Made by a program: the position numbers and the translations under genes
DNA from: Candidatus Dojkabacteria bacterium
GTDB taxonomy: Bacteria > Patescibacteriota > Dojkabacteria > SC72
Length of the DNA: 38,926 bases
Reading direction: 5' to 3'
Assembly (NCBI GenBank): GCA_028694805.1
Contig: JAQVKD010000001.1
Span: 89,549 to 128,474, forward strand
Part shown: positions 7,473 through 15,213 of the stretch, in pieces
Numbering within the stretch: position 1 is the stretch's first letter
How the letters are laid out: each line of letters opens with the position of its first letter
Notes under the pieces: generated by a model
What the model was told of the DNA's origin: nothing
What the model saw: only the letters and a program-made list of their open reading frames with translations
Database searches by the model: none

Positions 7473-8417
7473 TTACTCATTATCATTAAATCTAACTGTG
7501 AATCTTCTTTTTTGTTTTTCCTTGTTAATATATTCTTTATATAACTTTGGATGTTCTTTCTGAAATCTTTCAATATCAAATACATTTTTATCTTTTGGTG
7601 ATTTCCAACTTATAGAATATCCTTTTCCAATTCCTATTTCAGCATCTCGCATTACACTCATGAAGTTGTTCTTACATAACAATTCCTTTTCTTTCAACTG
7701 TTCCATCTGTTCTTTAGTACATCTCAAAATAACAGCCCAATCAGTGGCATCTTGATTGTTTCTTAAATCAATAGTTTTTCTTTCTGACCCTTCAGAATAC
7801 TTGTCTCTTAAGAAATTTTCACATGATTTTGTGTTTTCTATTTCTGGCGGTGTTCCTGATTCTACAAGTTTCCAGAACTTTGATTCTTCTTCTATTAGTT
7901 TTTTAATGAATTCTTCATCCCTTTCAATATCTTTCCACTCCAGTTGATTCGTTGTAAAATTCAACACTGCGAAGCTTGCCCATGTGTAATCAGCAACTGC
8001 CAAACAATGTTGGATTTGACAATAGTAATACGATGGTATGTCTTCATCCCATCTAACAAAAGCTCCTTTAATCTTACATTCAAGCACACCTTTTCCTCTG
8101 GTGTCATCTGTTATTCTTCCGTCCAAATTACATATCATGTAAGGATATTCTTTACTTCTCATATTTTCAAGAGCAATAGTACCAGCTTCAACATCTCTTT
8201 TTGTAAGTTCTACATACTCTTCTATTATAAAAGGTTCAAGTTTTTTTCCAAGCCGAAGAGATATATTATCCTTCTCTATTGTAACTCCTGTAGTTTTTTC
8301 TGTCCATAGTTCCAATTTGCTTTTCCAAGGATTGATACCAAGAATAACAGAAGAATCAGAGCCACCAATTCCGGTTGTACGGTTCTTTAACCATTCTTCT
8401 TTTTTAGAGACTTCCAT
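7473..8417 (-). CDS. YqaJ-family viral recombinase exonuclease
   Basis: 314 aa of the PD-(D/E)xK fold. It resects dsDNA ends to make 3' single strands for annealing. Motifs: RTTGIGGSDSSVILGINPW near the N-terminus, LGKKLEPFIIEEY, then the metal-binding CNLDGRI and GVLECKIKG, with the QIQHCLAVAD helix typical of YqaJ enzymes. CAGGTGATAAAAG precedes the ATG. The P-loop ATPase encoded about 0.5 kb upstream is a likely Sak4-type annealing partner, so the pair may form a recombination module. Confidence 0.92.
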   Translation of the reverse strand: MEVSKKEEWLKNRTTGIGGSDSSVILGINPWKSKLELWTEKTTGVTIEKDNISLRLGKKLEPFIIEEYVELTKRDVEAGTIALENMRSKEYPYMICNLDGRITDDTRGKGVLECKIKGAFVRWDEDIPSYYYCQIQHCLAVADYTWASFAVLNFTTNQLEWKDIERDEEFIKKLIEEESKFWKLVESGTPPEIENTKSCENFLRDKYSEGSERKTIDLRNNQDATDWAVILRCTKEQMEQLKEKELLCKNNFMSVMRDAEIGIGKGYSISWKSPKDKNVFDIERFQKEHPKLYKEYINKEKQKRRFTVRFNDNE

Positions 8418-8432
8418 CTTTTATCACCTGGT

Positions 8433-8720
8433 TCAATCTATTTCAATTATCTCTACAGCATAAAGTCCTTCTGGAACATTAGAAGGACTTTTTTTTGTGA
8501 CCACTTCAAATTGAACTTTCACTCTGTATCTTATATATTGTATAGACATTTTTACAAACACATTAAGATCAACTTTAACTCCACTATCTAGGTCACACAA
8601 TTTATGAGAATTAACATAAGCTAATTTACCATCTACAATACAAGTTCTTGAACTTTTTATTGAAGCTTTTGATATACCAAATAAAACTTTTTGAACATTT
8701 CTTGCTTCGTATATGTCCAT
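8433..8720 (-). CDS. Paralogous small protein, MDIY family A
   Basis: The true start is MDIYEARNVQK, directly after AAGGAGTGATAAG; the track extends too far upstream. The product (95 aa) shares its N-terminus (MDIYxAR..QK.LF) and C-terminus (P.GxYxVExIEID) with the protein at 24855-25157, so the two are in-genome paralogues. No known family. Its stop lies inside the ribosome binding site of the exonuclease gene. Confidence 0.7.
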   Translation of the reverse strand: MDIYEARNVQKVLFGISKASIKSSRTCIVDGKLAYVNSHKLCDLDSGVKVDLNVFVKMSIQYIRYRVKVQFEVVTKKSPSNVPEGLYAVEIIEID

Positions 8721-8724
8721 CTTA

Positions 8725-8928
8725 TCACTCCTTCTTTCTGAATTCTGTATAATTACTGTTTTTATTTCCTTTTGTTTTGCCACAGTTATTTCTTATGCAT
8801 ACTAATTGAATTTCTTCGTGACGAATAATAACACTTCCGATATCTACATAACCACTTATTTTTGTGATGAGTTCAAATTTATGAAAACCTAATATACAAA
8901 GAAAGTGCTTCTTCTTTTTCTTTAACAT
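8725..8928 (-). CDS. Small basic Cys/His protein (67 aa)
   Basis: Starts MLKKKKKHFLCILGFHKFE and later has CIRNNCGK, a spaced Cys/His arrangement that could hold zinc. No clear binding site precedes the ATG, which follows the ATPase stop by a few bases, so coupling is likely. Family not recognised. Confidence 0.55.
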   Translation of the reverse strand: MLKKKKKHFLCILGFHKFELITKISGYVDIGSVIIRHEEIQLVCIRNNCGKTKGNKNSNYTEFRKKE

Positions 8929-8934
8929 AAAAAA

Positions 8935-9741
8935 TTATTCATATTCAAATCTTTTAATTACTTCGTCGTAGTCTAATGCAAATTTTTTAATGAAATATTT
9001 AAGAAACTTATTCGTATCATCTACATAATTAGATGAATTAGGTGATTCCCTTCCTCTATTTTTTAATATTGTTGCATCCCACTTTGGATTCCCAGAAGAT
9101 AATGTTATTTTGTTCAGCTTTATTATTGTATCAAATTTTTGATAAATACTTTCTTTCAAATCACGTTGTCCTTCAGTGTCCTTAAGGAGGTGCATTGATG
9201 CTATAATATCATAATTATGGTCTAACATTGTTACTAATGCTTCCTTGATCTGGTCGTATAACTTTCCGTAGAAATTATAAGGAAGCACAAAAGTGTCTTT
9301 GTTTGTTATTGAAAAATTCTTTTCACCTATTGTGTAATACCCTTGCTTAATGAACTTTTGAGTTAGTCTTGTTTTATATTGTTCTATCTCTGTTGTGATT
9401 CCATCGCATACTTTCAAATCATAATCATTTCCATGTGTAAACTCTACAGTCTGAGTTCCAGCTTGCTTAGTTTCCGTCCATCCCAACATATATTTTAGAT
9501 ATGTATCTATGTTAGTTGCTTTTATTAATGTTATTTTATCAAGTTCTTCATCTGTTAGATTTGAAAATATCTTTTTCTTTTGTTTATCCATTCCCTTCTC
9601 AGGATCTATATATAAAACTTTTTTTCCAGCAATTAGATATATCTTGGCTATATTTGCAGATAACCATGATTTTCCATAACCACTCGGACCTTCGAACAAA
9701 AACTTCTCACTTACATCCTCATCCAACTCTTCTCTTTTCAT
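8935..9741 (-). CDS. P-loop ATPase, Sak4-like candidate
   Basis: 268 aa. Walker A GPSGYGKSW (18-26) is followed by VLYIDPEKGMD and a later hydrophobic strand YDIIASMHLL that fits a Walker B/sensor position. Such RecA-core proteins next to phage exonucleases are often Sak4-type single-strand annealing ATPases, the main basis for this call. Other P-loop NTPases of viral recombination would look similar. AAGAGTGATTAAAG precedes the ATG. It is co-transcribed with the YqaJ exonuclease. Confidence 0.7.
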   Translation of the reverse strand: MKREELDEDVSEKFLFEGPSGYGKSWLSANIAKIYLIAGKKVLYIDPEKGMDKQKKKIFSNLTDEELDKITLIKATNIDTYLKYMLGWTETKQAGTQTVEFTHGNDYDLKVCDGITTEIEQYKTRLTQKFIKQGYYTIGEKNFSITNKDTFVLPYNFYGKLYDQIKEALVTMLDHNYDIIASMHLLKDTEGQRDLKESIYQKFDTIIKLNKITLSSGNPKWDATILKNRGRESPNSSNYVDDTNKFLKYFIKKFALDYDEVIKRFEYE

Positions 9742-9743
9742 CT

Positions 9744-9950
9744 TTAATCACTCTTATATTTTGCTATATATCCAATAAATGTTCCAAATCCCTTTTCTTT
9801 ATGTCTACCTATTTCATTACCATCTTTATCTAATTCTATCCATTCTGATTCGAAATCACATGGTAAAAATTCTATCAAGTCTTCTGATTTTCTTTTAGCT
9901 TTCACTTCAAATCCCTCACTTCTTTTTTCATCTCTAATCACTCCTTTCAA
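9744..9950 (-). CDS. Hypothetical protein with start/frame conflict
   Basis: The best initiation signal, AGGAGTGATTAGAG followed by ATG, lies in a different frame that closes after nine codons. One extra base in the A6 run right after that ATG, or a -1 slip on it, would give MKKRSEGFEVKAKRKS and join this ORF. Otherwise the ORF must start at the TTG at 9950 without a binding site. The body (SEWIELDKDGNEIGRHKEKG) looks genuinely coding. Product function unknown. Confidence 0.5.
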   Translation of the reverse strand: MKGVIRDEKRSEGFEVKAKRKSEDLIEFLPCDFESEWIELDKDGNEIGRHKEKGFGTFIGYIAKYKSD

Positions 9951-9956
9951 TTCTTT

Positions 9957-10223
9957 TTACTCAAACTCTATATTTACTTCAACACCATAAAACTCATCAC
10001 AATATTTATGAAATGATTTTGCTGTAACATTAATATAAGTACAGTCTTCGAATTCTATTCTTAAAAAAGTATTATTTTCATCTCCATCAGAAGTTTCATA
10101 TTCTTCAACATTCTTAATTATCTTTCCTTTTAATTGCCCATATCTTTCAAGTCTGACATCTTCTTCTGATTGTTTTTCATGTTTTAATTGAGAACCATAA
10201 TCATTCATTTTTTCCCTTGTCAT
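9957..10223 (-). CDS. Hypothetical protein (88 aa)
   Basis: Acidic, with a helical N-terminus and a predicted beta-rich second half (LRIEFEDCTYINVTAKSF). An internal Met six codons in (MNDYGSQ) follows CAAGGGAAAAA and may be the true start. It ends GAG TAA. No family recognised. Confidence 0.55.
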   Translation of the reverse strand: MTREKMNDYGSQLKHEKQSEEDVRLERYGQLKGKIIKNVEEYETSDGDENNTFLRIEFEDCTYINVTAKSFHKYCDEFYGVEVNIEFE

Positions 10224-10225
10224 AA

Positions 10226-10684
10226 CTATTTTTCATCCTCCTTTTCACTTTCCATGTTTTCAGTCTTTTCTTTCATCATAATTTTCTTTATAACAGAAGT
10301 TTCTATCTCCTTTTCATCTCTATCTACATACCTTGAAACTTCCTTAAGAACATTTTTGAACTCTTTTCTTTTCTCTAATATCTCTTTCATCAGTTCTTCT
10401 ATTCTTTTTTCGGGATTTCTTAAATTAAAAGCATTAATAGAATACATATAATAACCTTTCATAAGATTACTTTCTAATTCTGCAGGAGAAAACCAGTCAT
10501 CACGTTCACCATAAAGATTTAGATAAATATATAACCTTTTTTTATCTGCTTCTTTGATGAGATTATAAATCGGTTCAATTATTTCCTTTATGATCTCTAA
10601 ATTTTGTTGTTTTTCTTCTTCTGATTCATTTTTGTTCTTCGTTAGTTCATGTATATTCTTTACTATTTCATTTATATCTTTCAT
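10226..10684 (-). CDS. Hypothetical helical protein (152 aa)
   Basis: Mostly charged helices (ELTKNKNESEEEKQQNLEI at the start, a Lys/Glu-rich end). GGAATGATATA precedes the ATG. There is no recognisable motif. It lies in the operon between the PCNA/RHH region and the recombination module. Confidence 0.6.
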   Translation of the reverse strand: MKDINEIVKNIHELTKNKNESEEEKQQNLEIIKEIIEPIYNLIKEADKKRLYIYLNLYGERDDWFSPAELESNLMKGYYMYSINAFNLRNPEKRIEELMKEILEKRKEFKNVLKEVSRYVDRDEKEIETSVIKKIMMKEKTENMESEKEDEK

Positions 10685-10688
10685 TATA

Positions 10689-11000
10689 TCATTCCATCCA
10701 TATTATCTTACTCACAAGAACCTTCTTTCGCGACTTTCCAAGAATGTCAACTTCAAATCCTTTTATAACAGAACCTACTTTTCCAGCAATCTCATATATT
10801 ACATCTGGCTTGCATATGTATATTTCTCTTCCTTCTATATTTCCTAGCGTAATCACACTTTTCGAACTATTCGAAATACTTGTAGTAGGCGGATTAATTT
10901 CATATTTTATGAAAGTTACCTTGTCTATTTCAATATCCGTTATTCTGTACAAATATTTAAAGTCTATCTTATTATTCTCAATTTCAATTCCTTTATTCAT
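10689..11000 (-). CDS. Hypothetical protein (103 aa)
   Basis: A beta-rich sequence (VITLGNIEGREIYICKPDV, then YEIAGKVGSVIKGFEVDIL) preceded by AAAAGAGTGATAAA. The pattern could be a small beta-barrel, but I recognise no family. Same operon as its neighbours. Confidence 0.6.
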   Translation of the reverse strand: MNKGIEIENNKIDFKYLYRITDIEIDKVTFIKYEINPPTTSISNSSKSVITLGNIEGREIYICKPDVIYEIAGKVGSVIKGFEVDILGKSRKKVLVSKIIWME

Positions 11001-11051
11001 TTTATCACTCTTTTATTTCTTGATAATTACATTCTAATATCAAAATTTGCA

Positions 11052-11252
11052 TTACTTATGTTTAATCGATCCTCTCATCTTAAATAGTCTTATAGTTTCT
11101 GAGATAGCAACACATATCATGAAAACTATAACTAAGAACGCCAGTAATTCCACAGAAAATACAAAATTTGTATTTGTACTTATCTCATATAAATAAAAAA
11201 GAGACAAAACAAATGCTATTCCAATATTAACTGTGTCATATGGTTCGTACAT
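11052..11252 (-). CDS. Two-span membrane protein (66 aa)
   Basis: Two hydrophobic helices (about residues 9-24 and 32-52) with a basic end MRGSIKHK, suggesting the C-terminus is cytoplasmic. The ATG directly abuts the stop of the RHH regulator gene (TAA ATG), so the two are translated as a pair. Function unknown. Confidence 0.6.
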   Translation of the reverse strand: MYEPYDTVNIGIAFVLSLFYLYEISTNTNFVFSVELLAFLVIVFMICVAISETIRLFKMRGSIKHK

Positions 11253-11420
11253 TTAACTTTCCTTCTCTATTGAATCAAAGAGCTTTTTTAAAGCATATTC
11301 GATAGCATGTGACCTGCTTCCAAATGTTTTATTTTCAATATCTAAATCCATCAATTTCAAATACTTTTCATCTATTGTATGAGATACTTTAACTTTTTTC
11401 TTTGTTTTCATTTTCTTCAT
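11253..11420 (-). CDS. Ribbon-helix-helix transcriptional regulator (55 aa)
   Basis: Missed by the track because of length. After a basic N-terminus, VKVSHTIDEKYLKLMD gives the DNA-contacting beta strand and first helix, and TFGSRSHAIEYALKKLFDS gives the second helix with the usual S-x-x-x-x-I-x-x-A-L pattern. This is a CopG/Arc-type dimer-forming repressor fold. GAGGGATATAA precedes the ATG at 11420. It is probably a regulator of the element's own promoters; its operator is unknown. Confidence 0.75.
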   Translation of the reverse strand: MKKMKTKKKVKVSHTIDEKYLKLMDLDIENKTFGSRSHAIEYALKKLFDSIEKES

Positions 11421-11490
11421 TTATATCCCTCGTCACATATAATACATAATCACATTTTCATTATTAATTGTCACTCCTTTACTTCACTCG

Positions 11491-12489
11491 TTAATCATTG
11501 TCTGTCCTTGGTGCTAAGAGAAACCATATTCTTACTCCTCCACCCCCTAACTTTGATAAAAGAACAATTGGCATTTGTCCACATATATACATCTCCACTG
11601 AATTATTTAATTTGAGTTTTCCGAATTTATTAAAGAATTTCAAGCTAAATTTAAATACATCGTCTTTAAGAGGATATACCACAATATCCTCACCGGAAAG
11701 CATGATACTACTTTGCTTTACTTCATCTCCAACTCTCCAATCAAGTTCATATTTTGTAATATACAATGAACATAAAGTTGTAACATCTTTTGATTTATCA
11801 GTTTTCTTTAATAACGATTTCATTAATCCTGTTAAAGGAGCATAATTTATCACAGTTTTTTGATACTTTTCATCACCTGTCAATCTTGTTAACATAGACT
11901 CAAAACCCTTGTGCTTTTTTACAAGAGCATCTTCACCGTCAGAAGTAGACATTGTATTTAATTGTTTCTCTACTTTCTCTTTTCCATTAATTATGTAAAA
12001 ACGATTTTTCTCTATCGTGTCGATATACATATCAACAGGTTTCTCTTCATTAATTGATAGTTCGTCCGTAATCACCGAAGTATCGATTAGTATCCATTTT
12101 TCATCCTTTTCGTCCTTTAAACTGTCTATACTGTAGTAACTAAATTCTATATTCTGGAATTTTGCAAATGCTCCATGACTGTTTCCTCCTTCTATAGAAA
12201 TCATACATACTTCTTTCTTTCTAAAACATAAAGCAATAGTATATTCCACTTCACTTAAAAAACTTATTATATTATTGAAAGTCCCGCCGCCTAATGTGAA
12301 ATGTATGTCATATTTTACTGATGAATCCATCTTTCTATTAGAACTTTTTCCAGTAAATTCCATGCTTCTTGATTCATAAGAATCCTTTTGTTGATTTTCT
12401 TCTTTTTTAGGAATTCCACTTTTATCTGAAAAAAATGTCTGATTAGGATATTCTATCATTTGTTCGTTCTTTACTTCTGTTTCGTTCAT
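11491..12489 (-). CDS. pcn: PCNA-like sliding clamp with N-terminal extension
   Basis: The C-terminal 275 residues read as a divergent PCNA. TFNNIISFLSEVEYTIAL resembles the first clamp helix region, and the end MPIVLLSKLGGGGVRIWFLLAPR matches the last strands of archaeal PCNA (M-P-[LI]..GGG...FLLAPR). At 332 aa it exceeds the usual 245 because of about 55 polar N-terminal residues and internal insertions. It would encircle DNA and tether PolB after loading by RFC. AAGGAGATAATTAA precedes the ATG. Confidence 0.85.
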   Translation of the reverse strand: MNETEVKNEQMIEYPNQTFFSDKSGIPKKEENQQKDSYESRSMEFTGKSSNRKMDSSVKYDIHFTLGGGTFNNIISFLSEVEYTIALCFRKKEVCMISIEGGNSHGAFAKFQNIEFSYYSIDSLKDEKDEKWILIDTSVITDELSINEEKPVDMYIDTIEKNRFYIINGKEKVEKQLNTMSTSDGEDALVKKHKGFESMLTRLTGDEKYQKTVINYAPLTGLMKSLLKKTDKSKDVTTLCSLYITKYELDWRVGDEVKQSSIMLSGEDIVVYPLKDDVFKFSLKFFNKFGKLKLNNSVEMYICGQMPIVLLSKLGGGGVRIWFLLAPRTDND

Positions 12490-12501
12490 TTAATTATCTC
12501 C

Positions 12502-12591
12502 TTAAAAATCTATATTTAAAAACCATTTTCCTAACTCCCAGAAGATTATTGAAATAACGACAACAACAAGAGTATATAATATATCGTTCAT
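12502..12591 (-). CDS. Membrane micropeptide (29 aa)
   Basis: ATGA overlap with the end of the SLOG-like gene and a GGAGAA ten bases upstream support translation. The peptide is one hydrophobic helix (LVVVVISIIFW) ending in an amphipathic segment. Function unknown; its position just before the clamp gene suggests it is a routine operon member. Confidence 0.5.
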   Translation of the reverse strand: MNDILYTLVVVVISIIFWELGKWFLNIDF

Positions 12592-13091
12592 AACAATAAT
12601 TTCTCCAAAAAATCAATACAATCTTGTTTATTTAAATTTCTCTCTCCGGCGTTATTCAACACTTTAATGTTCTTAGATTTTATTATTTCTCTTGCAATAT
12701 TAATGGAATGTACTGGTCTATACCATCCAACCTCCTTCGTTACATCAGGTGTCCCTCCTTCACAACGAAAGATATCGATAGCTAAGCAATCTTTTTTAAG
12801 TTTAATACAATCATTATATGTTCCTCTAGAACCTCTTGTGAATTGTATCGGTTTTCCAATTAGTATGAGAGTGAAATCAGAATTCTTAATATTAAACCTT
12901 CTTCTTTCAATCCATCCGCCTTTATTACCTTCTTTATCTGACACTATATTGATCTTTATATCATTTGGAATTTCGTCATACAAAGGATGAAAGTTCCTCT
13001 CAGCATTTATTTCTGTTTCTATTCCATGCTTTTTGGCAAAATAATTTCCTGCTAAATCCGCACCTGACTGACCTCCTGTAATTATCTTCAT
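12588..13091 (-). CDS. SLOG / putative molybdenum-carrier family protein
   Basis: 167 aa. MKIITGGQSGADLAG at the start, GGWIERRRFNIKNSDFTLI and the late NAGERN (compare N-x-AGPR in relatives) are the hallmarks of the MoCo-carrier/YpsA-like SLOG Rossmann family that binds nucleotide-type ligands. In phages and defence loci SLOG proteins often process or sense nucleotides. It lies next to a DUF488 gene, a known recurrent pairing. TGGAGTGATGTAAA precedes the ATG. Confidence 0.8.
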   Translation of the reverse strand: MKIITGGQSGADLAGNYFAKKHGIETEINAERNFHPLYDEIPNDIKINIVSDKEGNKGGWIERRRFNIKNSDFTLILIGKPIQFTRGSRGTYNDCIKLKKDCLAIDIFRCEGGTPDVTKEVGWYRPVHSINIAREIIKSKNIKVLNNAGERNLNKQDCIDFLEKLLL

Positions 13092-13097
13092 TTTACA

Positions 13098-13412
13098 TCA
13101 CTCCATTTTGTTTATCATATCCATAAGAAGAAATCTGTGACATGGATACTGTTTCTCGTAACAGCATAAATACACATCCCTGCTTTTAGCCAGTTCTTTT
13201 ACATTTTTCATCATTATTTGACAGAAAGAACAGCTTTCCATTTCATTTTTAAATTCTACTATAAATTCATCCCATGTGATTTCTTTTCTTTTGTACTTAT
13301 TTAATAAATTCCATGATGGAGATAACGGATGACCTTCAGTTCTGGTTACTTTCATTATTAATACACCTTTTGGTAGATTTTTAATGTTTGATATGTAAGT
13401 TTCTTTTAACAT
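13098..13412 (-). CDS. DUF488-family protein
   Basis: 104 aa. The family pattern is clear: WNLLNKYKRKEITWDEFIVE, then the end VYLCCYEKQYPCHRFLLMDMI, where the LLCYE...CHR motif is diagnostic. Biochemical role is not established. Its last codons GAG TGA double as the ribosome binding site of the SLOG gene, so the two are probably made together. AGGAGTGATAAGAA precedes the ATG. Confidence 0.85.
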   Translation of the reverse strand: MLKETYISNIKNLPKGVLIMKVTRTEGHPLSPSWNLLNKYKRKEITWDEFIVEFKNEMESCSFCQIMMKNVKELAKSRDVYLCCYEKQYPCHRFLLMDMINKME

Positions 13413-13434
13413 TTCTTATCACTCCTTATTATTT

Positions 13435-14931
13435 TCATTTAATATATATTCTTTCTTTTGTATATCCCTCAACTTCATATTCATAAAAATTCTCTTTACT
13501 CCATTTTAATTCCATTGGTGTATTCAATAGAATTTCATATACAAAAGCATTCTTCTTTGATGAATCATTTTTCACAGTTCTCATACTGCGTCCGATTCTT
13601 TGGCAATATCTTATAGTGCTTTTCGTTGCGTTGCACATGACTACGCTATCAATACTAGGAATATTAACTCCTTCTGATCCCAATAGCCCAAATATCAGTC
13701 CATCTAATTTTCCTTTTTCAAGCATATTAAATACTTTACTACGTTCACTGCCTGTCATATCTGCGCTTACACCAATAACTTTAATTCTTTTTTTATTTAA
13801 CTCTTCCACGTAGAAATCCCTAGTAAATACATTGCTATTCTTACTATTCACAAAGTCAGTGTAAACTATGAACTTTTTATTATTTCTTGCCAGGCTCGTG
13901 ACTAGATTTAATATATAATTTACTTTTATAATTGACGATGCACTCATTTGCTTTATGTACCGAGAGAGGTCTAACTTAATAAGACCACAAGTTGATATTT
14001 GTGACTGTATATTTCGATCATGAATAACTATTGTATTAAACACTGGACTTACTAATATTTTTTTATCTACAAGCTCCCTTATGTTAATTTTATAACACAT
14101 GTCTCCAAGCAGCCCAAAGAACAGAGGTGATGTACCATCGATTCTATAGAGTGTCGCACTTAACCCAAGTCTATATGGTGCACGAACATTACTAGCAACC
14201 TTGCTAAATTGCTCACTACTGTAATGGTGACATTCGTCTGTAACAAGAAGACCAAATCGTTCGTTACATAACCTATCTAATTTATTCAGGAGCGACTGAG
14301 ACGTTGCTATTACTATATCTTGTCTTATATTTGACTCATAACCTGTATCCGATACTATACTCAATTTCTTTCTGTCGTTTTTTGATAATTTTCCTCCTAT
14401 CACACCTATTTGACTTTTTATAGAGTCACCAAATTGATGTGTTAATGTATCGAACCATACACTAAATAAATCGTTAGTGTGTACAGTTATTAATGTCTTA
14501 ACCTTCATTCTTTGAATTATCATACATGCTAAAAATGACTTACCGCTACCTGTTGGAGACTTAATTATTCCACAACAACCACAGCTCAACCATGAATTAA
14601 TTGCATCTTTTTGAAAATCATATGGTTGAAATAATATATTTCCAATATTTATTTCCTTGCTTCTAAAATTTTCCTTTCCATTCACTGTCCATCCAAGGCT
14701 TTGAAGATGTCTAATCAATATAGGTGCGAACCCAACTGATGACCACACAATCTTTAATTCAGGACTATTTTTATAAATGAACGTAAAATACTTCCTCTCT
14801 GTTCCATATTTCCAGCTTTTAAACAACCAACTCTTATACTCAATAATTTGCAGAAACTCATCATTAGAGCATCCATTTAGCTTGTAATATACTCTATTAC
14901 TTTGAATCTGTAAATCTACAACCTTTACCAT
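13435..14931 (-). CDS. SF2 DNA helicase, XPB/UvsW type
   Basis: 498 aa with a complete SF2 motif set: Q-type F-QPYDFQKDA, Walker A SPTGSGKS (125-132), DECH (232-235), GLSAT (256-260) and the motif VI QRIGRSMR. The N-terminal 95 residues are a separate domain, as in UvsW and XPB-like proteins. Such helicases remodel forks or branched DNA during viral replication. It is the first gene after an archaeal promoter at 14953-14986 and heads the helicase-DUF488-SLOG-PCNA operon. AGGGAAATAAA precedes the ATG. Confidence 0.93.
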   Translation of the reverse strand: MVKVVDLQIQSNRVYYKLNGCSNDEFLQIIEYKSWLFKSWKYGTERKYFTFIYKNSPELKIVWSSVGFAPILIRHLQSLGWTVNGKENFRSKEINIGNILFQPYDFQKDAINSWLSCGCCGIIKSPTGSGKSFLACMIIQRMKVKTLITVHTNDLFSVWFDTLTHQFGDSIKSQIGVIGGKLSKNDRKKLSIVSDTGYESNIRQDIVIATSQSLLNKLDRLCNERFGLLVTDECHHYSSEQFSKVASNVRAPYRLGLSATLYRIDGTSPLFFGLLGDMCYKINIRELVDKKILVSPVFNTIVIHDRNIQSQISTCGLIKLDLSRYIKQMSASSIIKVNYILNLVTSLARNNKKFIVYTDFVNSKNSNVFTRDFYVEELNKKRIKVIGVSADMTGSERSKVFNMLEKGKLDGLIFGLLGSEGVNIPSIDSVVMCNATKSTIRYCQRIGRSMRTVKNDSSKKNAFVYEILLNTPMELKWSKENFYEYEVEGYTKERIYIK

Positions 14932-14952
14932 TTTATTTCCCTACACTTTCTT

Positions 14953-14986
14953 TTACTATATAACTCTTTATATATAAAGGTTTCGT
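14953..14986 (-). promoter_or_regulatory. Archaeal promoter, helicase/PCNA operon
   Basis: On the minus strand CGAAACC (BRE) is followed by TTTATATATAAA (TATA box) and then AAGAGTTATATAG, a downstream motif shared with three other promoters here. Transcription would start about 20-25 nt before the helicase ATG. A T6 run at 14988-14993 just upstream probably ends the polymerase transcript. Confidence 0.75.
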
Positions 14987-15010
14987 TAAAAAATCTTTAT
15001 AAGGATATAA

Positions 15011-15199
15011 TTATTTTTTCTTTCTTTTAATTGTTTTATTTAATGACATTGTTAAATTTACACCATCACAATGAAATCTTAATGACGGATAAATGTAAAA
15101 TCTATCATAGTTTAAATGATAAATTAGAAACACTATCAAGTACACCCCTTTACCAAGTTTATGAATTCCTAAACTTTTTGATTTAATTTTGCACTTCAT
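15011..15199 (-). CDS. Hypothetical basic protein (62 aa)
   Basis: The track opens at a TTG overlapping the polymerase stop, but the ATG at 15199 (MKCKIKSKSLGIHKL) is the better start. The middle (GVYLIVFLIYHL) is hydrophobic and the end is KRKKK. It may be membrane associated. It is the last gene before the T6 terminator. Confidence 0.5.
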   Translation of the reverse strand: MKCKIKSKSLGIHKLGKGVYLIVFLIYHLNYDRFYIYPSLRFHCDGVNLTMSLNKTIKRKKK

Positions 15200-15213
15200 A
15201 GTACACTCAGTAA

